Shown piece after piece: positions 36,004 through 46,563 of a stretch of DNA of 46,563 nucleotides; the stretch's first letter is position 1, and each line of letters starts with the position of its first letter. The stretch comes from an uncultured beta proteobacterium (GTDB taxonomy: Bacteria; Pseudomonadota; Gammaproteobacteria; Burkholderiales; Burkholderiaceae_C). The notes under the pieces are model-generated. The model worked only from the letters and a program-made list of their open reading frames with translations, was not told the origin of the DNA and searched no databases. The translations under genes and the position numbers were made by a program. The DNA is taken from NCBI GenBank assembly GCA_903823025.1, contig CAIJRK010000052.1:1-46563 (forward strand), written 5' to 3'.

Positions 36004-39000
36004 TGCTCAGCGACAATTTATTCCTGGTGTCACTGGGTGCCCTGATTTTGGTGGTGCTGGCCGTGCTGGGCTTGGTGCTGTATTTTGCGATGCGCCGCTC
36101 GGCGGCCAAACCAGCGCAGGATCAAAAGCTTGTCAAGCTCCGATTCGATTCGCTTCGCAGCTCGTTTCGTCAAGCGGTGGAGTTGATTGAGGGCAACATT
36201 GTCGCCCGCAGTGAGCGCTATAGCCTGCCTTGGGTGTTGGTGCTCAACGAAGGCACGGGCAACCGCTCTTTGCCCATTGAGCAGTCGGGTGTGGTCAGCG
36301 CGCTCAGTTCGGAGTCGGCCTCGGCGGCGGCCACACAGGGCATTTCCTGGCATTTCTTTGACAAAGGCATTGTCATTGATATGCAAGGCGTCTATCTGGG
36401 TTCGCCCGATGATGAGGATGCGCTTGAAAAGCCGTGGGACGAATTTCTGGGCCTGTGTCGGCAGTACCGCCCCCAGCGTCCTTTTGACTCGGTAGTGATC
36501 ACCGTGCCAGCTGCTTTGCTGCTGGACAACAGCCCCGACGCTTTGCTCGAACTTGGCAAACTGGCGCGCCTGGCGCATCGGCGTCTCTGGCTGGCTCAAA
36601 ATCGTTTTGCCATGCGTTTTGCGGTTTATGTGGTGGTCTCGGGATGCGAGCAGATTGAAGGCTTTTCAGCCTTTGCCCGCGCCTTGCCAGAGCCTATGCG
36701 CGCCGGAATGCTCGGCTGGTCGTCGCCCTATGATTTATCAACCACATACCAAGGCAGTTGGGTCGATGAGGCGTTTGACAATGTGGTGAAAACCGTATCC
36801 GACACCTCCGCTGAACTTTTTGCACTGGACGTACAGACCGACAGTGCGGACGTGGGCCAATTTTTTCTGCTGCCTTCCCGCATCGACTCGCTCAGGGCGC
36901 AGCTTCAAATTTATGTCGATGAGTTAATGCGGCCCAGCGCCTACCATGAGCCGTTTTTCTTTCGTGGCATTTACCTCACGGGCGATAGCAGCGAATCGGC
37001 ACAAAAAGCCGGGTTTCTTGAGGCTGAGGTTGGGGAGTCAGTCACTTCAGCGCCAGACGCTTTGCCCGATCTGGTATCGCAACTGATACGTGAACCGGCG
37101 TTCTTGCGGGATCTTTTTGAGAAAAAGATTTTCATGGAATATGGTCTGGCCCGACCTGCACACCAGCAACTCACCCGACCCATGCTGAGTCGTCTGGCAC
37201 GCGGGGGTGCGCTGGTGGTGCTGGGGGGCTGGAGCCTGGGGCTGCTGGTGGCCACCTTTCAGTTAAGCAAAATTAATCCGGCAGTGGCCAAGGCCATGAC
37301 CCAGATTGAAAGTGACAGCAACTACCGGGCCTGGGCTGAGGCGCGCGGTGAGTCGATACCGACCGAGTGGTACCGCGCCAGAACTTTGTCTATTTTGGCC
37401 GCGCTTGAAAGAAGCGCTGGCAAGAAAGCCTGGACGGTCTTTATGCCAGGGTCCTGGTCTGTCTTTGATGACTTGGATACGCGCGTTGCTGAACGCATTG
37501 AACGCGAGTTTGGCGAGATCGCCATCTACACCTTGCGGCGCGAGCTTTACGCGCGTGCCGCCAACCTGACCGGCGTGTCCCAGGACGACAGCACCGGCGA
37601 GCTGATTATGGGCGGCGAATGTCTGGCTCCGACGGGTTTTGCAGCGATTGCCAATGCCCCTCACAAAGCGAGTCTGGCGGTTGAAGATTTGCCTGAATTT
37701 GCCGCTTTCCTGCAGTATCTGGCGGACGTGGAGCGTCTTGATCAGGCGGTTGTCGCCATGGTTCGCCTGCAAAAGCCCAATCCGAATGAAGTCAACGATT
37801 TACGTCTGCTGGTTAAGTACACACTCGGGGTGGAGTTGCCGGGCAATTTTTCGCAGAGCATTCGCTTCTTTCGCAGTGGCGACACAGCGGGCAGCCTCTC
37901 ACCTGCGGCCATCAGCCTGATCCCGATTCAACGGGCGGTTCGCTGCACTTTTGGCAAAGGCGTTCAGGTGCTGGACAAGCGCTTTTTTGAGGACAACGAC
38001 CTGCTGGTTTCCGAGCGTCAGCTGGCCGCGCAAAGTGCCAATTTGTTTGCCACCGACGCCTGGATGGGCACATTTGCTCAGACCGCAGACGGTTACAGGC
38101 AAATGTTGGGCGCTATCAGGGCACAAGAAAGTTTGCTCGCGAGTGGTGCGGGTGGCTGGATGCGCCAGAGCAGCTTGAATCTGGGCGCCAGTTATGACAC
38201 AGCACTGGCGCGCGTGACCGAATCAAGACGTCTGTTGGGACAGGATTCGGCGGATCTGGCCCGTCAGCACGCCAGCACCGAATTTCAGAAATTTCGGGTT
38301 GAATTTGAGACCTACTTCGGCGCACCGGACCGCTCTGGTCTTGTGTGGCTGGACAAAGAAGCCCGATTTGCCCAAGCCAGCGAGCGCGTCGCCTTGCGTG
38401 ATGCGCTGGCTGGCTTATTGGCCCAGCCCTTTATGGTGCCCGCCAGTGATCGCACGATGCCCGCCATGATGGCGCAGAGCCTTTTGGTGTGGGATACAGC
38501 CAAGCTGGATCAGGCCTTGTTGTTGGGAGAGGCGCACAAGCATTTCATGGGCGAGGGCTTGCTCAAGTTCCCGCTGACGGTGCGCGCAAGCGTGGCCGCT
38601 TTTGTGAATGCCCAATTTGCCAGTTTGGTGAGCGGGCATACCTTTGATGCGCTGTCCATCAGCGCCAAAACGCAGGCCAGCACGGTCACCGATGCTTTGG
38701 CGTTTGAGGCCTCGCGCAGTCGTTTGATTCAGGTGCAGAGTCTGCTGATGGGTTTGGGGGACAAGCCCAAGGCGGATCAGTTGAATCATCTGATGTCGCA
38801 GGATGCGCTGACGCGTTTGTACGAGGTGGATGAGCGCCTGGACAAGGCTGATCTTTATGCCATCAAGGGGCACGACTTCAGCTATTGGCGTGGCGAACAT
38901 GGGCCGCTGTTGCAGGCCTTTAGCGTGCAGGATGTGCCGGGCATGTTGCAATATCTGGCGATGCAGTTCAGCCGTGCCGAGGCGCTGGGGCGGCAGTCCG

Positions 39001-40079
39001 AGATTTATCTGGCGTCGCTGGACGCGGCGTCGGCTGACACGCAACTGGCGCGTCGCTGGCAGGCCATGAACCGCGAGCTGGAACGTTATCGACTGAAAAA
39101 TCCAAATGGCAGTCTGGTTTTATATGAGCAATTTCTCATCACGGTGGGCGCCGAGGTTGACCGTGCCACCTGTTCCGACAAGTTGATGGGCAAAGCCCCG
39201 GCCAGCCGACCTGCTGACTACTTTGCCGAGCGCCATTGGCAGGTTTACAACGCGCTGCTGAAACGCTGCAACGAACTGCGCACGGGCGAACAACGCGAGC
39301 AGTGGACGACGTTCTCGGACAAGTTCAACCGTTTGTTGGCGGGGCGTCAGCCCTTTGCCGTGCCAAGCGAAAGATTTACGCCCGATGCCGACTTTAATGA
39401 AGTCGGTCAACTTCTCGCCAGCACGGAACAGGTCTTGCGCACCCTGAAAGAAACGCCGGCCAATGGCCGCAACGGCACGCCCGGCCAGGCGGCGCGCCGC
39501 TTTGCTGAGCAACTTGACCGGGTGCGGGTCTTCATGGCACCGCTTTATCCAGCTGAAGAGGGCGTGGTGGCGGGTTATGACGTGGGAGTGGACTTCAGGG
39601 TCAACCAGGCAGCTGAAGTGCAGGGCAGTCAGGTCATTGACTGGACGTTGGAGATGGGTTCGCAAACCCTGAACTTGCGTGACGCGCCGCGCCCCCTGCG
39701 TTGGGAGCCGGGCGTGCCGATCAAGCTGACGCTGCGCCTCGCCAAAGACTCACCGGTCAGTGTGGCCCACGACCCCCGGCAACCCGATATGTCGGCGCAA
39801 GGTCAAACCGTGACGTACAACTTCACAGATATGTGGTCACTGGTGCGCCTGATTCAGGTGCAGCGTGAGCCTGATCCGAGCGGTCGGGCTGATGCGCGCT
39901 CGCAGTTGCTGCGGTTGGAGTTTCCGATGAACTTCAATTCAGCGAACGCCCAAGTCACGCCGCAACAAGTGCGTGCCCGGGTTTATATGCGTCTGACGCT
40001 GTCGCCCGTGGGCAAGCGCAACCCTGTGTTTTGGCCCGCGACTTTTCCGACCCGGGCGCCTGGATTCAACGGACAGTAA
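36000..40079 (+). CDS. tssM: T6SS membrane-complex protein TssM (IcmF), NTPase degenerate
   Basis: This 1359-residue inner-membrane protein spans to the periplasm and contacts TssJ. It has an N-terminal membrane helix (residues 6-30), a cytoplasmic domain, a second membrane helix (about 401-420) and a long periplasmic region ending in the beta-rich TssJ-binding part. In the cytoplasmic domain the usual Walker A reads NEGTGNRS (83-90), lacking the GKT/S lysine. The TKxD position reads VSGCEQ (213-218), and only DMQG (127-130) recalls the DxxG motif. Nucleotide binding is therefore unlikely. Only one helix precedes this domain, rather than the usual two. Confidence 0.93.
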   Translation: MMLSDNLFLVSLGALILVVLAVLGLVLYFAMRRSAAKPAQDQKLVKLRFDSLRSSFRQAVELIEGNIVARSERYSLPWVLVLNEGTGNRSLPIEQSGVVSALSSESASAAATQGISWHFFDKGIVIDMQGVYLGSPDDEDALEKPWDEFLGLCRQYRPQRPFDSVVITVPAALLLDNSPDALLELGKLARLAHRRLWLAQNRFAMRFAVYVVVSGCEQIEGFSAFARALPEPMRAGMLGWSSPYDLSTTYQGSWVDEAFDNVVKTVSDTSAELFALDVQTDSADVGQFFLLPSRIDSLRAQLQIYVDELMRPSAYHEPFFFRGIYLTGDSSESAQKAGFLEAEVGESVTSAPDALPDLVSQLIREPAFLRDLFEKKIFMEYGLARPAHQQLTRPMLSRLARGGALVVLGGWSLGLLVATFQLSKINPAVAKAMTQIESDSNYRAWAEARGESIPTEWYRARTLSILAALERSAGKKAWTVFMPGSWSVFDDLDTRVAERIEREFGEIAIYTLRRELYARAANLTGVSQDDSTGELIMGGECLAPTGFAAIANAPHKASLAVEDLPEFAAFLQYLADVERLDQAVVAMVRLQKPNPNEVNDLRLLVKYTLGVELPGNFSQSIRFFRSGDTAGSLSPAAISLIPIQRAVRCTFGKGVQVLDKRFFEDNDLLVSERQLAAQSANLFATDAWMGTFAQTADGYRQMLGAIRAQESLLASGAGGWMRQSSLNLGASYDTALARVTESRRLLGQDSADLARQHASTEFQKFRVEFETYFGAPDRSGLVWLDKEARFAQASERVALRDALAGLLAQPFMVPASDRTMPAMMAQSLLVWDTAKLDQALLLGEAHKHFMGEGLLKFPLTVRASVAAFVNAQFASLVSGHTFDALSISAKTQASTVTDALAFEASRSRLIQVQSLLMGLGDKPKADQLNHLMSQDALTRLYEVDERLDKADLYAIKGHDFSYWRGEHGPLLQAFSVQDVPGMLQYLAMQFSRAEALGRQSEIYLASLDAASADTQLARRWQAMNRELERYRLKNPNGSLVLYEQFLITVGAEVDRATCSDKLMGKAPASRPADYFAERHWQVYNALLKRCNELRTGEQREQWTTFSDKFNRLLAGRQPFAVPSERFTPDADFNEVGQLLASTEQVLRTLKETPANGRNGTPGQAARRFAEQLDRVRVFMAPLYPAEEGVVAGYDVGVDFRVNQAAEVQGSQVIDWTLEMGSQTLNLRDAPRPLRWEPGVPIKLTLRLAKDSPVSVAHDPRQPDMSAQGQTVTYNFTDMWSLVRLIQVQREPDPSGRADARSQLLRLEFPMNFNSANAQVTPQQVRARVYMRLTLSPVGKRNPVFWPATFPTRAPGFNGQ

Positions 40080-41248
40080 TGGAGATGGTTTTGAACGACA
40101 CCGCACTTTTTTTACCGGATATTGAGTCACTGCTACGGCCTATTTCAGACGCCTTGCCGTCTGGCCCGTCCTTGCGCTACGACCTGCTCCACCTGGGCAT
40201 TCGCCAAGCCCGCGAGGAGGATGACGCCAGCCTGCCCATGGGTGAATGGGAGCGTCCCCTCATCAAAGCAGACTGGCACGCCGTGTCTGCGCGTTGCATT
40301 GAGCTGCTGGACACGCGCTCCAAAGACTACCAGGTGGTGGCCTGGCTGTGTGATGCCTGGACGCGCCTGCATCACATCGAAGGCTTCATTGCAGGTGTTG
40401 ATTTGCTGACTGGCCTGGTCGCACGATTTTGGGAGACTGCCCACCCGCAAATTGAAGACGGGGATGACGATGCCCGTGCCGCACCCTTTACCTGGTTGAA
40501 TGAAAATTTGTCGCTGACTTTGATGCTGAAGGTGCCCTTCATCCACTTGCCTGAGCGCACCCCTTGCGCGATCAGCCTGGCTGACTGGGAGCAAATACTG
40601 GTGCTTGATCAACAGCCCAAAAAAGAGAATAAGCGCCAACCGGCACCGGTTGAGAAAGCGCCCACGCGGGCAGAAATAATCCAGGCTGCGGAGGGAAAAA
40701 ACTTGCTTGCCCTTCTGTTTATGAACGATCAGTTGCTGCTCGCCATCGACAAATGGGCGCATCTTGCCAACCTGCTGGACGAAAAAATGGGCGCTAATCA
40801 GCCCAGCGTGGCGCGTGTTGGGGACATGCTGCGGCGCCTCGCGCATGTCGTCACCACGTTGATTGGTGGGCGCGATCCCCGGCGCCAGCCCATTGTTGCC
40901 AAGCCAGACCGGGGCATCACAACGGGGACACCCTTGCAAACTCAACCAGACGAGACGACGGCTATGACCATGGCGCCAAGCCCTCAAGAACTGGCCTCGG
41001 GGGGCAACAAAGTGTTGTTGCGCTCTGGCGCCATCGCCAGCCGTGAAGACGCCTACCGTTTGCTGGAGGCGGTCGCCACTTATTTGATGAAAACCGAGCC
41101 GCACAGCCCGACACCTTATCTGGTGAAACGGGCGGTGTCATGGGGGCGTATGTCGCTGGCCGACCTGATGCAAGAAGTGGTGCGTGAAGAGGGGGATTTA
41201 ACGCGCTATTTTTCGCTGTTGGGGATCAAGCAATCCGGGCGGGAATAA
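40079..41248 (+). CDS. tssA: T6SS cap/initiator protein TssA
   Basis: The 389-residue protein has an ImpA N-terminal domain: LFLPDIESLLRPISDALPSGPSLRYDLLHLGIRQAREEDD, then WERPLIKADWHAVSARCIELLDTRSKDYQVVAWLCDAW. Its C-terminal part ends with the EAVATYLMKTEPHSPTPYLVKRAVSWG motif. TssA primes and stabilises the growing tail. Its ATG overlaps the last base of the tssM stop (TAATG). The frame is open further upstream but the family start fits 40079; an ATG at 40085 is also possible. Confidence 0.93.
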   Translation: MEMVLNDTALFLPDIESLLRPISDALPSGPSLRYDLLHLGIRQAREEDDASLPMGEWERPLIKADWHAVSARCIELLDTRSKDYQVVAWLCDAWTRLHHIEGFIAGVDLLTGLVARFWETAHPQIEDGDDDARAAPFTWLNENLSLTLMLKVPFIHLPERTPCAISLADWEQILVLDQQPKKENKRQPAPVEKAPTRAEIIQAAEGKNLLALLFMNDQLLLAIDKWAHLANLLDEKMGANQPSVARVGDMLRRLAHVVTTLIGGRDPRRQPIVAKPDRGITTGTPLQTQPDETTAMTMAPSPQELASGGNKVLLRSGAIASREDAYRLLEAVATYLMKTEPHSPTPYLVKRAVSWGRMSLADLMQEVVREEGDLTRYFSLLGIKQSGRE

Positions 41249-41260
41249 AGAAGGTTTTCA

Positions 41261-42073
41261 ATGCGCATTCCCCTCGCCACGCTCAGGCGCCAGTCCAGCA
41301 CCGTTTGGCTCTTTGATAGCTTCAGTGCCTTGCCCGTCGGCACTGAAAAAGTGCTGGCGTTGACCACGACTGAGGCCGCCGAGGCTTATTTGAATTTCTG
41401 GAAAACTGACGCTGCAGCCATCACAGCCTTGCGCTTTGCCCTGTACCGATGCGCGCCTTCGCCCTCGGTATTTTCGCTGTCGGATGCGCAGGTGATGCGT
41501 GCGTTGGCGACCCAGGTGGCGCAGGGTACGCTGGTGTTGAAAGTCAGCGATGCGGCCAGTGCGTTGGTTCAATTTTCCACAACTGGCGCCGATGTTGCCC
41601 ACATCGCCAATGCGTTTCGTGTGGCGCTGTTTCGTTGTGAACAAGCCGTCTCCGTGCTGTCTTTGTCGGATCAGGACGTGATGCAGGCGCTGGCTGACAA
41701 ACTCAATGGCGGTACGCTGGCGTTAACGCCCGGCAGTCGGGCGGAAATTTCAGGCGGCTGGCCGACGATGCCGACGACTGCGGCGGGCGCTGCTGGCGCG
41801 GCGACACCGGATTCCACCACGCGGGTGAACCTGAATACGCTGGCGGACAAGCCACCCGAGCCGCCCTTGTTGACGCTACTCGAAGAACTGCAGATGGAAG
41901 GCGCCGACGTGTTGCCGGAAATCATTCAAACGCTGGAACAAATTGAATTGACTATCGACAGCATCAACTTGGCAGGCGTCTCGCTGGACCCCACACCGTC
42001 CAAAGTGGTGCAGATCAAAACGGCCATGGCTGACGCCAGTCAAGCCGTGACGCAGGCACTCGATGACTTGTAA
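41261..42073 (+). CDS. Unrecognised T6SS-linked protein with internal duplication
   Basis: The 270-residue soluble-looking protein has no known domain. Residues 57-93 and 119-155 are ungapped repeats with 20 of 37 positions identical, sharing R-x-A-L-x-R-C and S-L-S-D-x-x-V-M-x-A-L-A. A Pro/Ala/Thr linker follows, then a helical C-terminus (LLEELQMEGADVLPEIIQTLEQIELTIDSINLAGV). It has a good ribosome binding site (AAGAAGG) 12 bases after tssA. It is followed after 15 bases by the giant helical gene, so the two probably work together. Confidence 0.75.
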   Translation: MRIPLATLRRQSSTVWLFDSFSALPVGTEKVLALTTTEAAEAYLNFWKTDAAAITALRFALYRCAPSPSVFSLSDAQVMRALATQVAQGTLVLKVSDAASALVQFSTTGADVAHIANAFRVALFRCEQAVSVLSLSDQDVMQALADKLNGGTLALTPGSRAEISGGWPTMPTTAAGAAGAATPDSTTRVNLNTLADKPPEPPLLTLLEELQMEGADVLPEIIQTLEQIELTIDSINLAGVSLDPTPSKVVQIKTAMADASQAVTQALDDL

Positions 42074-42088
42074 GTTGTCAAGCCGCGC

Positions 42089-46087
<3,999 letters not shown>

Positions 46088-46149
46088 TTCTTTCCAGTGA
46101 GGACATCGTCACTAACAACATTCCGCTTTCTACAGCGACCCCAGCGAGG

Positions 46150-46524
46150 CTAGATGCGGCTAAAGCCGCCAAACGGCTCCATGTAAACGGCACCAAAGGA
46201 GTCGAGACGTTGGCGAACCTCGGCATCCGGTTGGCCGTAAACCGTCAGGCTGGTTATCTTGGCCAGGCTTAAAAAGCGTTTGGTAAAAGGCGTAAAGGTG
46301 ATGTCGATGTGGCTCACCACCGAATCCGCATGGTATCGCTCGAAGATATGGGCCACCGTGTGGTCGGCATTGACGCAATACTCGTAAATCAGGGTTCCAG
46401 GCTCTTGATGGGTGGCCGTGACGATCGTAAGCGCGCGGCGAACCCATCTTGAAAGCTGATCGATAACCCGGCAATCTTGGCGTTTTCCAAGGAGTTTGAG
46501 AGTTATGACGAGCAAGAAATTCAA
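46150..46524 (-). CDS. Antibiotic-biosynthesis-monooxygenase-like (ABM) protein, start uncertain
   Basis: The minus-strand frame gives a C-terminal part that fits small ABM-fold proteins: EPGTLIYEYCVNADHTVAHIFERYHADSVVSHI, then FLSLAKITSLTVYGQPDAEVRQRLDSFGAVYMEPFGGFSRI. The first 40 residues (FLLVITLKLLGKRQDCR...) could be the first strand and helix but are less typical. No ATG is available: the frame opens with TTG at 46524 or continues beyond the window. It may be complete with its start outside, or a remnant with a replaced N-terminus. It converges with the giant gene across 62 bases. Confidence 0.5.
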   Translation of the reverse strand: MNFLLVITLKLLGKRQDCRVIDQLSRWVRRALTIVTATHQEPGTLIYEYCVNADHTVAHIFERYHADSVVSHIDITFTPFTKRFLSLAKITSLTVYGQPDAEVRQRLDSFGAVYMEPFGGFSRI

Positions 46525-46563
46525 CCCGCAACAAATGCAGCATTGTCTGGACGTCCTCGACGC
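46505..46563 (+). CDS. Possible start of a gene running off the right edge
   Basis: AAGGAG followed ten bases later by ATG opens a frame beginning MTSKKFNPQQMQHCLDVLD that runs to the window end. It overlaps the 5' part of the minus-strand ABM-like frame by 20 bases, so at most one of the two starts is likely to be as drawn. Only 19 residues are visible and no family is recognised. Confidence 0.3.
   Translation, partial: MTSKKFNPQQMQHCLDVLD

Noticed and set aside
46137..46180. GCGGCT-aa-AGCCGC as an intrinsic terminator of the giant gene
   Set aside because: The stem has a two-base loop, no T-run and lies within the C-terminal codons of the convergent gene.

Overview
The window looks like the chromosome of a betaproteobacterium, most likely Burkholderiales and possibly Comamonadaceae. 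The reasons are an argB-slmA gene pair, a short H-NS-type nucleoid protein, a HrcA/CIRCE-type groESL operon and the overall style of the beta-oxidation and type VI secretion (T6SS) genes. The taxonomy is inferred from gene content only; no database was searched.

Left part (1-6.3 kb): the window opens inside an IS4/Tn5-type insertion sequence, of which only the transposase N-terminus and one 19-bp end are visible. Then come groEL and groES (minus strand, CIRCE operator plus heat-shock-like promoter), an SH3-domain exported protein, a hemolysin III/PAQR-type membrane protein, an H-NS-like protein, argB and slmA. Immediately upstream of argB is a 106-bp non-autonomous element (MITE). Its ends match the same IS and it is flanked by a perfect 9-bp target duplication.

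Middle-left (6.3-13.4 kb): a TetR-regulated fatty-acid beta-oxidation operon consisting of tetR, an acyl-CoA dehydrogenase, a bifunctional hydroxyacyl-CoA dehydrogenase/enoyl-CoA hydratase, a thiolase and an enoyl-CoA hydratase/isomerase. A palindromic operator lies just before tetR.

Middle (13.4-16.8 kb): an unrecognised small protein, a PhoB/OmpR-type response regulator and a 7TMR-DISM sensor kinase, all on the minus strand and facing away from the T6SS. Two intergenic regions here carry the same 10-bp-phased direct repeat (ATGCAAGnnn, three copies each). One lies before the unknown gene and the other between the kinase and tssB. They are candidate response-regulator sites tying the two-component system to secretion.

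Right part (16.8-46.1 kb): a 29-kb run of plus-strand genes holding all thirteen core T6SS genes in two blocks, tssB-C-D(hcp)-E-F-G-H(clpV)-I(vgrG) and tssJ-K-L-M-A. Between them are a YwqK/MORN-repeat protein, a PAAR-like spike-tip protein, a small membrane protein and an amino-acid module: an orphan periplasmic binding protein, two divergent glutamate/aspartate-type symporters and an Asp/Glu racemase. After tssA come a protein with an internal duplication and a 1332-residue, almost entirely helical protein with an Ala/Gly/Asp-Lys low-complexity linker. No toxin domain or Fha/PpkA-type control gene was recognised. The combination of T6SS, racemase/transport module and giant helical protein is the part that looks least described. 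The window ends with a small minus-strand gene resembling antibiotic-biosynthesis-type monooxygenases and the possible start of another plus-strand gene.
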